The notes below the pieces were generated by a model. It saw nothing but the letters and a program-made list of their open reading frames with translations. It did no database searches and was not told where the DNA came from. The position numbers and the translations under genes were made by a program. This document shows, piece by piece, positions 11,067-23,800 of a stretch of 64,000 nucleotides of DNA. The DNA comes from Proteromonas lacertae (Eukaryota > Sar > Bigyra > Opalinata > Proteromonadidae), in assembly GCA_002245135.1 (NCBI GenBank), contig NGBS01000890.1, positions 62,001-126,000 of the forward strand, written 5' to 3'. Each line of letters starts with the position of its first letter. Position 1 is the first letter of the stretch.

Positions 11067-13827
11067 ATGAGTCAACTCTTATATACTTTTGAAGAAGGTG
11101 GTAAAGTTCCAGACAACAAGAAATTGTTAGGTGGTAAAGGAAGTGGATTATGCGAGATGTCAAAGATCGGTTTACCAGTTCCTCCAGGTTTTGTCATTCC
11201 AACTGTGCAATGCAAAGAGTATTACAACTCCAATGGAAGAAAAATAAGTGAAGCACTTATCAAAGAAGTCAATGAAAGAGGTATAAAATACATTGAAAAG
11301 AACACTGGCAAGAAATTTGGTGATGCTTCCAACCCATTATTAGTTTCAGTCAGATCAGGTGCCTGCTATGTCCATGCCAGGCATGATGGATACAATCTTA
11401 AATTTAGGTTTGAATGATGAAACTGTCAAAGGTCTTGCAAAGATGACAAACAATAATGAAAGATTTGCTTATGATAGTTATCGTCGTTTTATTAGTTTAT
11501 ACGGAAAAATTACCTTAGGTGTTCCAGATGAATGTTACGATAGTATCTTAGATAAAATGAAAGAAGAAAAGAAAGTCAAACAAGATTGCGATCTAGACAC
11601 TGCCAGTTTAAAAACATTATGTAAACAATTCAAAGAAGTAACCGAAAAGAAAACCAACAAGAAATTCCCAGAAAATGTCTATGATCAATTAAAATATGCG
11701 ATTGAATCCGTATTTGGTAGTTGGATGGGAAAAAGAGCAGTTGATTACAGAAAAGAATTTAAAATCACAGAAGATCAAGCAGATGGAACAGCTGTTACAA
11801 TCGTATCAATGATATTCGGAAATGTCAATAGCAAGAGTGGTACAGGTGTAGCTTTCACTAGAGATCCAGGTACAGGTGAAAACGTATTCTACGGTGAATA
11901 CTTATTAAATGCTCAAGGTGAAGATGTTGTTGCAGGAATTCGAACTCCTCATGAAATTAATCAAATGAAAGATGAATTACCAGAGTGTTATAAACAATTA
12001 TGTGATATTAGAGATAAATTAGAGAAGCATTACCATGAAGTTCAAGATTTTGAATTTACTATTCAAGATGGTGTTTTATACATGTTACAGACAAGAAATG
12101 GAAAATTAAATGCAACTGCTACAATTAGAACAAGTGTAGAAATGTATGAGAATAAAGCCAATCAATTAATCACTAAAGAAGAAGCAGTTATGAGAATTAA
12201 ACCTGATATGATTGATCAATTATTACATCCACAGATTGATGAAGAATCTATTAAAAAGAACAATGCTAAGAGTATCTTAAATGGTTTAAATGCAAGTCCA
12301 GGTGCAGCAAGTGGTATTGTCGTATTTAGTGCTGATGATGCAGTGAAAATATACAATGAGAAAGGAAAACCAGATATTATCTTAGTAAGAATTGAAACTA
12401 AACCTGAAGATATTCATGGATTCTTTATTTCAACAGGTATCTTAACAGCAAGAGGTGGTAAAACAAGTCATGCAGCTGTAGTTGCAAGAGGAATGGGTAA
12501 ACCATGTGTTAGTGGTTGTGAACATTTAAAGATTAATTATGAAACTAAAACAGCAGTGATTGAATCAGAAGATGGTTCTAGTGATAATAACATTACTATT
12601 AAAGAAGGTGATTTAATTACAATTGATGGTACTAATGGTAGTGTTTATATTGGTAAAGTCCCAGTGGTAGAACCAAAGATTACAGGTAATTTCAGTAAGA
12701 TCTTAAGTTGGTGTAATGAGTTAAAAAGACTAAGAATATACTGTAATGCTGATACTCCAACAATGGTTCAAAAAGCCATAGATTATGGATGTGAAGGAAT
12801 TGGTTTAGTTCGTACTGAAAGAATGTTTAATCAAGCTGATAGATTACCGACTGTAGTAAGTATGATTGTGAGTGAAACTAAAGAAGAAAGATGTAAATAT
12901 TTGAATGAATTGTTAAAGTTACAAAAGAAAGATTTTATGGAGATATTTAATATTATTAATGGCTTACCTATTACTATTAGATTATTAGATCCTCCATTAC
13001 ATGAATTCTTACCATCTGAAGAAGATTTAATCATTGATATTTACGAATTAAAAATGGCAAAGAAAGAAGGATCAAGTGAATATGAAGCTAAACAAAAATT
13101 ATTAAAGAAAGTTAAAGAGTTAAAGGAAATTAACCCAATGATAGGTCATCGTGGTATTCGATTAGGAATTAGTTATCCTGAGATCTATGAGATGCAAGTT
13201 AGAGCTATTTTAGAAGCAAAAGTTGAATGTATTAAAGCTAATCCTAACTTGAAAATACACTTAGAAATTATGTTACCAAATGTAACTGATATTAATGAAG
13301 TTAAATATATAAAGAAACATGTTTTTGTTCCAATCACTGAAGAATTAAAGTCTAAATACAATATAACTGATACAGCTAATAAAGATAATGTTGATATTAT
13401 TCAATATAAGATAGGTACAATGATAGAATGTGTTAGAGCTGCATTATCTGCTGATGAATTAGCTACTGAGTGTGAATTCTTCTCCTTTGGTACTAATGAT
13501 TTAACACAAGGTACTTTTAGTTACAGTCGTGAAGATGTTGAGAATAAATTCATGTCAAAGTACTTAGAAGAGAAGATCTTGAAGAATAATCCATTTGAAG
13601 TGTTGGATGAGAAGGGTGTAGTAAAGGTGATGAAGATGGGTATTGATGGTGGTAGATCCACTAGACCAGATATTGAAACTGGCATTTGTGGAGAACATGG
13701 TGGTGATCCAGAGAGTATTGAATTATGCGATAAGATTGGCTTAACCTATGTCTCTTGTTCTAGTTATAGAATTCCTATAGCTAGATTATGTGCGGCTCAA
13801 TCAGCTATTAAGTGTTCTAAGCATTAA
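11067..13827 (+). CDS. PPDK: Pyruvate, phosphate dikinase
   Basis: The enzyme interconverts pyruvate + ATP + Pi and PEP + AMP + PPi, and in anaerobic protists usually runs in the glycolytic direction. The nucleotide-binding N terminus carries GGKGSGLCEMSKIGLPVPPGF. The swivel domain carries GGKTSHAAVVARGMGKPCVSG with the phosphorylatable His. The C-terminal barrel ends with GICGEHGGDP (catalytic Cys) and FFSFGTNDLTQGTFSYSR. Length (about 920 residues) is normal. The start MSQLLYTFEEGG fits the family. There is no intron. One extra base lies at about 11361-11365: the conserved SGA-AMSMPGMMDT needs GGTGCC[T]GCTATG without the bracketed T. Since all active-site motifs are intact, an assembly insertion is likelier than a pseudogene. 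Confidence 0.95.
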
Positions 13828-14078
13828 GGAACATTAAGGAAAGAATGAGAGAAATTTAAGTAAAAAGATTTAGATTTACTTCAGTTTAATTCCGTCATTT
13901 GTTTGTATTGGGGTTTAAATTGAATAAAAAGAATAAAACAAAACCAAACAGAAATCAAGCTTTTTCAAATGTTTTTTTCTTTTTTCTTGCTTTTAAGTTA
14001 TGTATTGTGTGATGCTTCTAGTATTTTTATTGAAATGTAATATTTATAGCTCTAACTACAAGCATTTTACAACCAAAT

Positions 14079-15552
14079 ATGGAAAGAATCTGCAGAATGA
14101 GCGATGGTCCTTATTGTCCTTTTATAAACAATAAAAGAAAATTAGTATAGTTATTAAAATATGTAATCATAGAATATATTTCCCATAACACCACCATCCG
14201 CAAGTGAATCAAATTTAGAGAAATTGAAGCATTTTCGAGGTAGTACTCCATCAAAACCAATACTACTAAGTGATATAAGTCAAAGTTATCAATCAAGTAT
14301 ATATGAGAATAATGCTGCTTCTTATGCAACAGATACAGTGTCAAACACAATGTATTATACTATATCTTATTCTAATTGTTAATATTTATATAGGAGTATC
14401 ACTTTAGTTGAACAAATGAGCTGGTGGCAAATGGATTTTAAAACTCCTAAAGAAATCGATGGAATAACATTCAGTTATTATGAAGAAATAGAAAAATCGA
14501 AAAAAAGACGAAAAAACAGACACAATTCTAATCGTCTCCTCAAAATCTCTTCCAAATTCAATATGTGAGAAAGTAATAGATTGTAATGGTGTAATAAGTG
14601 CAATAGAATCATCACAATATAATATGCCATTAAGGGAATTAACTTGTAGTTTAACAGTTAAGGAAATAGAAGGTAAATTCGTATGAAGAGTATTACTGTC
14701 ATGTTTCATTCCCTATTGGAATAACTGCTAAGTATGAATATAACCATTATATATTATTATTATTATTGCATAATAGAAGTATAAGATTTCAACATAAAAA
14801 TGAAGGGAGAATTATCTTAAATAACTTATCAGTAACTCAATTTCAATCAACTCAACCAAAAATGAAATGTAATTTTTATTATTTCTATTTTTTTTAATTT
14901 ATTTATATTTATAGTAATTGAAATTCGTTTAGGAGAAGGAGAATTAACAGAAGAAAAGATTAAAGATGTATTAGAAAAAGCATTAGAGGATATGATTGAA
15001 AGTATAATAATTGTCATTATTATTATTATTATATAGATGGTGAAGTACCAGCAGATAAAGTGGAAAATATAAAAGAAACAATACAAAATCTAGTGGAAAA
15101 TAACAACGTTGGTACAAATGGAGCAACTGTGGTAATAGAAAAAGAAAATTCTGTTGAAAATAATGTAGAAAATGAAAATATAGAGAATAGTAATAACATG
15201 GATTATGTGAGTAAAGAAGAGCAAGATTTAGAAGAAGAGAAAATGATGAAAGAACATCCATTAGAACAAGCAAATATTAGAAGAAAAGAAGAAAGAGGAA
15301 GAAATGGAACAAGAGAAAATACATAAAGTGCAAGAAGAAGAATTAAAACAACAACAACAACAACAACAAAATAAAGAAGAAGTAAAATATGTTAAACCAC
15401 AAGAAACAGAAGAAATCGAAGTAAGAGAAGATTATCAAAGTGATGATAAAAATAGAAATAGTTATTCATCTTCTGAAGAGAAAAAAGAAAGATCTGAAAC
15501 AAAAGATGATGAAAATAATGATAATGATTATGTTCCATCAAATTTTGGTTAA
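14079..15552 (+). CDS. Unknown acidic protein with Gln/Glu-rich tail
   Basis: I do not recognise this gene. From ATG 14079 (MERICRMSDGPYCPF) the exons join across introns at about 14143-14170, 14351-14393, 14871-14914 and 15000-15036. The N-terminal half is a mixed domain (IDGITFSYYEEIEKSKK, then VSSKSLPNSICEKVIDCNG and EEYYCHVSFPIGITAKYEY). The C-terminal third is highly charged: Asn/Glu-rich, a run of eight Gln (CAA repeats near 15352-15369) and an acidic Ser/Asp tail. Three separate +1 breaks (about 14515, 14683 and 15300) must be corrected to read through, more than in any other gene here, so a decaying gene is possible. No signal peptide or membrane segment is visible. Confidence 0.55.
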
Positions 15553-15650
15553 AAGAATTTAAATTTGCTAATTTTTTTCTTTTACTATTGTTTTAGAATG
15601 CTTTTTTCAAATAAGATTTACAAACAAGTTTGATTTTTCATTTATTAAAA

Positions 15651-18600
15651 TGGAGCCTTCTGGAAGATTTAATGAGGAATATACACCAATATTCGAAAAA
15701 GAAAAAGGAAGTCATGGTAGGGTGGTTATATGTCAGAATAAATGTAACGGATGTATAAGATCAGCGAAAATAGTTAATAAAGATTTAATTAATTCTGATT
15801 TGGATGTATTAATTGAATATATGTAATATAATACTAGATAAGCAGCATTATATCTCATCCTAATCTTCTTCATATTTATGAAGTATGTGATGATGGAACT
15901 GATATAGTATTAATTGAAGAACCGTGCACTAAAAATTTACAGGAAATTATATATGATTATCGATCAAAATCTATAATTCCTTTTGATAAAGACATTTTGA
16001 AATTATGGCTAAGTCTTTTGAATGGTTTATATGCGTTGGTTGAAGGATGTCAATATCATGAGAATATTACAACTAAAAATATACTTTATAAGAATGGAAT
16101 TTATGTGTTAAGTGATCCATTATATTATTATAAAAATGAAGCACAGCCAAATGATAATAGCATTAATTATAATGAAGATATTTATCGAATAGCAGAGATA
16201 ATATATGAATATATATCTTCAACTACAATTGAAGATTTACCAATCGATAGAAACATCATTCAATTATTGAATGATTGTTTGAATAAAAAGATTACCACAT
16301 TTCAACCATTATTTACCAATCCATTATTTGTAGAATACCAGAAAGAAGAATGTATAATTTAAAGATAATTATTGTATTTATAGTGAAGTATGGTTCAATA
16401 TTTTTAACTCCTAAATTAAAACTTCCACATTATAGTCATAATGAAATAATTAGATATATGAAGGAATTAGTAGAATTAAGTTATAATGGTATATAATGAT
16501 ATACATATATATATATATAATATCATTTTTATATAGATGAGAATTATTACATATTAAGTACAAATTCAAGTATAATATACAGTTATTATAATGAATAGGT
16601 TTATTAAAAGCAATAAAAACTATTACATCAGACTCTCAATTAATCAATGAACAATTGCTTGGTTTTAAGATATTTAAAGCTTTAATTAAGAATAGTATAT
16701 ATATATCTTTTATTTATTAATTATATATATTGTTATAGAGAAAACTATAAGTAAAGTTCATGATACATTTCCTAGTTATACTGAGTGGAGATTTATAACA
16801 AAAGATAATTGGATTCCATTTGAAGAATGCAAGAACTCAAATTATACAAAGTTACTAATAACAAACAATATTGATATAAAACAAGAATTTAGTTTCTATG
16901 AGTTTTTAATAATGTGTTCATACTTTTACAAATGTGAATGTTTAGAAATTAGGAAAATTCAGCTTCCTTCAAAACATTATGCTGATATTATTTCATTATT
17001 TCCTAATCTTAAATCATTGATGTTTAATGGTATGTATTATATAATTATTTTTACAATAACAATAGAATTGCATCTAGATCCAGATACAATGTCTGCTTTA
17101 AAGCCAATTATATCAAATCAATCGAGTATTGTCAATTTTCAATTATCGTGTATTTTTATGTTATTCATTGCATATTTAAATAGATAATGGAAAAATTGAT
17201 TTTCTTTTGCCTATTGTTGGTTCTACCTTTGTTCATTATCATTTATCTGCTCTGAATTTTTCAAGTATAATTATCTCAATTTTTATTTTTTAATTAGATA
17301 ATCCATTTTCTGTTGAATCAATTAAAGGAATGGTAAATTTTTTCCCATGTTTGTTTCATATCAAATATATTGATTTATCTCGTATTTTTTTATCATAATA
17401 TATATATATATATAGATTGTGGATTATGTGATGAATCTGTTATTGAATTCTCTTATCATTTTATAAAGCTTAGTGATTTAGAAGTTCTTATTCTTTCTCG
17501 TATTACTTTTCTATTATACTGTCTTATTTAGATAATGCTATAAAAGATACGACGATGAAAATATTTCCCACCAACTGTTTAGGATTAAGATCACTTAAAA
17601 CATTGAAACTGGAAAGTATTTTTTTATATATACTCTATAATTGTTAGATAATTGCATAAGTGATTATGGTTTTATGCCTTTAGTCTCATCATTACTTACT
17701 CTTCCATATTTTCAGTCATTATATATAAGATGTATATAATTATACAGTATATATAAATCTGTAGATAATAACTTAACAAAAATGGGATATGTACACTTTT
17801 TACATGAAAACATCAAGATGAATAAATCTGTGTTTATCGATGAAAGTATATATATAATCATCTATCTATTGAAATAGCTGCATTTAAATCACCATGGGTT
17901 AAATCATTTATGAAAATAAAAGAAGAAGAATTGAAATCAAATCCAGATTTATTAATAACTCTTTCTGATGTTCTTAATAATGAATCAGATTTCTTTGAAT
18001 TTTGTTATTTAGGAGGAGCTAAAATGCTTATAAATTGTATGAATCAGACTAACCCTTCAAAATTAAAAATCTATTTACCGTTATTAATAAAAATACATGA
18101 ATCATTCATTTCGATTAGCTATTGTTGTTGTTTTGGACTTATTCCTGCTTTATTAAATATGTTCAATACTACAGATGAATTAGTTCAACTTTATGTATTG
18201 TCATTTTTATCTACTTGTGCATTTTGTGATGAAAATATTGAAGAAATAGTAAAAAACAATGTTATATACAAATGCCTTGCTATACTACAATGGAGTGTGA
18301 ATGATAAGTTAAAATCAATAACTGCTACGTTATTGAGTAATTTGTGCGAACATTCTGGTATGAATATATATATTTATTTATACCAGAATATTATTTATAT
18401 GTTTTAATAGATGAACATAAAGCTTTTGTAACTGAGTTACAAGGAATAGAAAGACTTGTAGATAATCTTTCTTTTGGAAATATTGCCTTAGCTAATTCAG
18501 TGATAGATGCTTTGTGGAATTTATCATCTTATAAAGATAATGTTACAAGAATTAGATCATCAAAATTATTGGAATATTATCCCAAATTATTAGTAGAATC

Positions 18601-18823
18601 TGATGAATCGGTTCAATATTATGGTTTAGGATGGATATTAAAATTGACAGGTATTTATATATTTATCAAATTATGTATTAAATAGAAGAAGAATGTGAAG
18701 GATTTAATAATGAAAAAGGAGTAAAAAGTTGTTTAGAAATGATGAAAGGTGAAAAATGGTATAATAGAAGCAATTCTTATCATGCATTATACAATTGTTT
18801 TGAATATAAATGTATATATTTCA

Positions 18824-18860
<37 letters not shown>

Positions 18861-19116
18861 TTAGTTGAGTTTACAAATTCTATAAAAGATGATGATGTTG
18901 ATATGATGATAGAATCTATAAAGAGTGAATATACGGAAGAAGTTGAATACAGTTTAAGATTGTTAAGAAAATTAGTAGCCAGTTCAAGAGATTATCACTT
19001 TATACAAAGCTGAAAATAAACGAGTTAGTTAATTTATCTGACAAATTGAATAGATGTGCAAAATATGAATGTGATTTATTGCTTAATGCAATTGGATATA
19101 AATTTATAGAGGAATA
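15651..19116 (+). CDS. Pseudokinase-LRR-armadillo-like protein
   Basis: This multi-exon gene starts MEPSGRFNEEYTPIFEKEK. The N-terminal domain follows the kinase fold: GSHGRVVICQNK (glycine loop), RSAKIVNK (VAIK-like Lys), HPNLLHIYEV, then YHENITTKNILY in place of HRDxxxxN and VLSDP in place of DFG. The catalytic Asp and DFG Asp-Gly are missing or altered, so it is probably a pseudokinase. The first intron (about 15831-15850) is only 20 nt. A middle region leads into leucine-rich repeats (17066-17845), each in its own exon. The C-terminal 350 residues are helical ARM-like repeats (GGAKMLINCMNQ, LIPALLNMF, VIDALWNLSS). A -1/+2 shift near 19012 is needed to reach the last 35 residues. It is likely a cytosolic scaffold; its partner is unknown. 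Confidence 0.75.
17066..17845 (+). repeat. One-exon-per-LRR array (seven 27-28-codon exons)
   Basis: Exons 17066-17149, 17184-17264, 17298-17381, 17416-17499, 17532-17615, 17648-17731 and 17765-17845 are 84, 81, 84, 84, 84, 84 and 81 nt. All are bounded by phase-1 introns of 32-36 nt. Every exon opens with the same position of the repeat (xNxxx, mostly codons ending in AT-AAT) and ends at LxLS or an equivalent. The unit of 27-28 residues matches the ribonuclease-inhibitor type of LRR. Confidence 0.85.
18827..18855. repeat. (AT)n microsatellite inside an intron
   Basis: A nearly pure AT dinucleotide run lies in an intron of the pseudokinase-LRR-ARM gene, just before its TTTTAG acceptor. Shorter AT runs fill many other introns. 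Confidence 0.8.
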
Positions 19117-19228
19117 GAATTATATTTACTTGTGAACTATTGACATTTGATTGATTTTTGTAGATTTGGGGTGTTTGAAATTTTTTTAATGACCCAATTT
19201 AAAATAGCCGTTATTCCAGTTTTAAAGA

Positions 19229-20711
19229 ATGAACTCTAAATCTAGAAAGATACAAAGCTCTAAGAAAAACAGAAATGTGATAAATACAAAAAATCGATCT
19301 GTATCTTCTTATACAAAAAGTAGTACTAAGAAAGTAGTGGATAACAAAAAGAATAGTGATGCCCAATTTGGTTTCTATGAATGCACTGTTAAAGAAAATA
19401 TATCCTTGAAAAAGGAAGTAAAATTAAAATCAATAATGGTAAATAGTCTTCTAACAGATTTAAACACAATGAGAAGTTATTTAGAAGTAGTAGATCAACG
19501 TCGTTTGCATGATGTAACATTAATAAAAGATTTGCATGATACTATACTAAAAATGAGTAAAAGTAACGAACATATGTCAATTTTATATCAACAATTCTTT
19601 CCAGATGGTTTAGATCCACAAATAACAGAGACATTAAAACCTCCAGAAATGAGAAAATATAATTATCAAAAGAATGATAATTTATGTTCATGTGATGACT
19701 GTGTGATGTCAGCAACACATGCAAAACATTCCCGACAATTACTAAAAGAGAAACAACAGAAAGATGAAGAAGAAGAGCAAAGCAGATGTGAAGAAATTAA
19801 AAAATTAAATGAAGATATATTATGTTGGAAAGATAAATATTTTCAATTTAAACAACTCTTTCAAAAGAATCATTCTCTTACTGGAATAACATTTAAAGAT
19901 TATGGAATAATCAGTTGTATAGTAAATAAGAAGAAATATAAATCATATTATGATAAATCCATTGATTTGTTGAGTGATGAAAATAAAAAGATGAAAATGA
20001 AATATTTATCGAATGATATTGATTCTTTATATTATTATACAGATGATGATGAAAATGATGAAGAAAGAAGTAGTAGAAATAACAATGGTATATCTAAAAT
20101 AGAAAAACCAATTAATATCAATATAAACTATGATAATTCATTGTTACAAATTGAAGATAGAGTTAGAGAAAAACAAGACTTAGAGAATACAATAAAGCTA
20201 CTAACTACCAGTCGTGAGATTATACAAAACAATATTAATGAATTAATCAAAGAAGAAAGGAATATTAAAAGAAAATATAAATAAGTTGAATATAACCTAT
20301 AAATCTAAACAAGAAGTGAGTGATATAAATGAAAATGTATCATATTTGGATCATAGCATAAAATTGGCTGAAAAAGACACTTTGGATGTGCAATATAATA
20401 TGTTAAAAGATGAAATAACGAAATTAGAATCTTATAAATCTGAATTAATAGAAAGAGAAGATGATAATGATAATAATGATAGTTTTATTACTTCACAAGA
20501 TAGGAGTATAGTAAAAAGAATAAATTCTGTTGAAGAAAATGAAAAAGATAAACAAATACAAATATTACAGGAAAGAGTAAGGTTGTTAACTGAAGCATAT
20601 AATCAATTGAAAGATGATTATAATAGTTTTACATTGAATAGTTCTGATTGCTATGTTACTGATAGTATTTTGAATAGTGTTGATGAAATAGTTGCTAAAT
20701 ATGATTTATAA
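19229..20711 (+). CDS. Coiled-coil protein of unknown function
   Basis: The gene starts MNSKSRKIQSSKKNRN and is strongly charged. Long heptad-rich stretches (about residues 55-110, 175-215 and 300 to the end) predict coiled coils; the first 40 residues are basic and Ser-rich. A Cys-containing segment, CSCDDCVMSATHAKHSRQLL, lies near 19685-19735. Near 20283 the frame shifts by +1 (AAATATAAATAAGTTG), and the coiled coil carries on seamlessly to 20711. ATAGCCGTTATT at about 19204 is a CG-core motif 21 nt before the ATG. A structural or cytoskeletal role is plausible but nothing specific supports it. Confidence 0.7.
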
Positions 20712-20862
20712 AAAGTTAATATAATTGTTGTTGTATTTAAAATTTGTTTTTTTTGTGTTTTTGAGATTTAGAAAGAAAAAAGAATAATATAATAAAATTA
20801 ATATATATTTATTTATGTATTTTAATAATAAGTATTTCTTTCCAACCAACCACAATTCCTTA

Positions 20863-23800
20863 CTAAAAAATTACCTTCTTTAAATTCTTACTTGCCATTC
20901 GTGTAAATAATCTTAGAAGTTCTTCACCAATAATAAATATAACAACAAACAGTAATGGAGTAAACCAATCTTCCAATGTTGCTGCTCTTGATCCAACTAA
21001 AATATCATTAATCTTTGGAGTGTATGTTAAAAACATAGTAAATATTAATGAAAATACTAATGCATTAAACATATTGACATTCTTAAATCCAACATTGTAT
21101 AATGAATCGATCTTACTCTTACACATCCAACAATTACATATTTGTAACATAATCACAGCTATAAAAACGGCAGTTTGAGCAACAGCAAGTGTTTCTTGTT
21201 GACACATTCTAGAAGCAATATTAATATAAGTATGATTGTTATGAAGAGTGGTTAAATGAGGAAATGAATAATTTGGATATTTTTGTCCATTATCTACTTC
21301 TAATATTGCTTCTTTAAACATTTTGATAAGGATCAACAGATGTACTATTTCCAAACTTTATATCTTCATGTACTTTTGATTCTATATAATATGCTTTATC
21401 ACTTGTTTGTTCAATAAATCTAACTTTATAAACTCCTAATGGTTGATATGGAAATATTTCTCTTCGATTTCTACCAGCTAATCCTACAACATCATTTGAA
21501 TAAATGTCATATTTTAACCAATCTTGATTCCAGAATGATGATTTCGCAGCTCTATATGGTATAAATTCAACATAACCATTTCTATATAACGCATTAATAG
21601 ATAAGTCAGTTATAACTACTTCATCATCAGTATATCTTCTAAATGTATATGGATCATTTTTATCATATTCATCTTCATCATAAAAACTAGATCTGTAGTT
21701 TTTAACTGGATAAAGACAATCATAAATATCTTTGTAATCATTATGTTCATAAAACCAATAACCTTCTTGATATATCTTATGAATATCATCAACTAATTTC
21801 AAACCAGATAATTCCCATCTTGGTGATCTTTCATTGCCATATATATTGTAAAAATGACCATCTCTTAATTGACAATAAAGTGTTTGTTTTCCCCAGTTAT
21901 TGAAGTTTCCTAAATTAAATAATTCTTTCACTGGATAACCATATCTAGTCATTACCACTAAATAACTAAACCAGCAACCAACTAACTGAAATAATCCAAC
22001 TCTGAACAATGAATAACCTATTAATTTCTTATTCATTATTGATGTATGTTTTTCAAGTGGATTCTTTTCAAATATATCTTTTTCTGGCTCTTCTGTTGAG
22101 AATGTACAAGCATTTATTAATTCGATTAAACAATCATTCACAATGACTAAAGAAATAGATAATGGAAATGGAATTCCCATCATTATATAACATGCAAAAC
22201 AAGCAAATTGTGAAACATTTGAAGTTATAGAATATGCAATTGATTTTTGTGTATTATATAAGTAAGTCCTTCCTTCTTTCAACAATTTAGTAATGGTAGT
22301 TAAGGAATAATCATCTTCACAAATTGCATTACATTTATCTTGAACGATTTGTGCAATATTGGATTGTCTAGTTAATGAAATAGTAGCAATATCTAAAGAT
22401 GGTAAATCTGTAACATCATTACCAACTAATAACACTTTTTCTTCTCTTTTAATCAATTGATCCATTAAATAATATTTCATCTCAGGAGTTACTCGTGCAA
22501 ATATTATCTGTGGATGTTCTAATATATCTTCCCATACTTCATCAGGTATATCTTTAGTTATATCTTTTGGTTCTAATATTAATAGTTCAGCATATGCTGG
22601 TTCTTTATATCCAGGTATAGTTGATACTAAACCATTCTTTTTATTGTATTTCACAATTTCTGCTTCATCCATTGACCAAACTAAATTACTCCTTCTTGCA
22701 ATTGCTTTGGCTGTTTCTACACTTTCACCTGTTGTGATTATATACTTCATTCCACCTTCTAAACAGTATTTTGTTGCTTTATCTATTTCACTAATTGGTT
22801 CAGCATTTAATATAACAAATCCAATGAATGTTAAAGGTATTTTTGCATGTTGAGTATATAATTTATTATTCAATTCGTGTTGAGTATCTTTCCAATCTTC
22901 ACCAATTGGGAAATTCAGTGGTTGTAACGAGTATTTATAATCATCATTATATATACGATAATCTAACTCTAATTCAGCTACAGCAAGTACAATTTTGCCT
23001 TCACCTGATAATTCATCAAATTTTTCTTTTATTTCTTCTAATTTACTTACTCCCAATTCTTCTAGTAATCCAGATTTATCATAATAATATTTACATCGTG
23101 GAATTACAGCTTCTGGAGCTCCTTTCATTGTCACAAGATGATTAGGTGATGTAGAAATATGATTAACAGAAACTTGGAATTTAGTATTTTTACTGAATGG
23201 TATTTCTATTATTCTAGGATTTGCAGTTAAATAAGAATCAATATTAATCTCACTCTCTTCACAATATTGTAATAAAGAACAATCTATTGGATTACCAATT
23301 GGTTCCCATTCTAATTTATTATCAATTTTGAATGGTTGAGATTTTTTGAATTTTTTAAAGATACAAATATTTCAATACATCATCCCATTTTGCATCATTA
23401 CATAAACAACAACATCTTAAAATACGATCGATTTTAGATGGTCTAAATTTGATAGATATCACGTCAAAATCAAACATTATTTCAGTCACTTTTGGTATTG
23501 ATTCTGTTAATACTCCAGTGATAGGAGCACAGATTGTTGTTATCTTTCCCAAATCTTCTAAAGTCTTAGAACTCTTTATTTGTATATTTAATTGATTTTT
23601 TATTCTTTTCATTGTTACTAAAATTATTGTAGACATTACAATCACTATATTTTCTGGTAAGAAAGCTACAATAATTCCAGTTGTTGTTGCTAATATCATA
23701 ATTGGCTGTCTATCTGTAGCATACTCAGCTATTAAATATGCAAACACAAAAATAAATGAAACGGCTAGTATATAATTAATAATGGATTGGAATGAGATAT

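Noticed and set aside
15059..15273. Hydrophobic frame on the minus strand opposite the acidic protein
   Set aside because: It is the antisense of a Glu/Asn-rich coding stretch; such antisense frames are always Leu/Phe-rich.
15352..15369. CAA repeat as a possible CRISPR or regulatory repeat
   Set aside because: It is a short coding Gln run; there are no spacers and the organism is eukaryotic.
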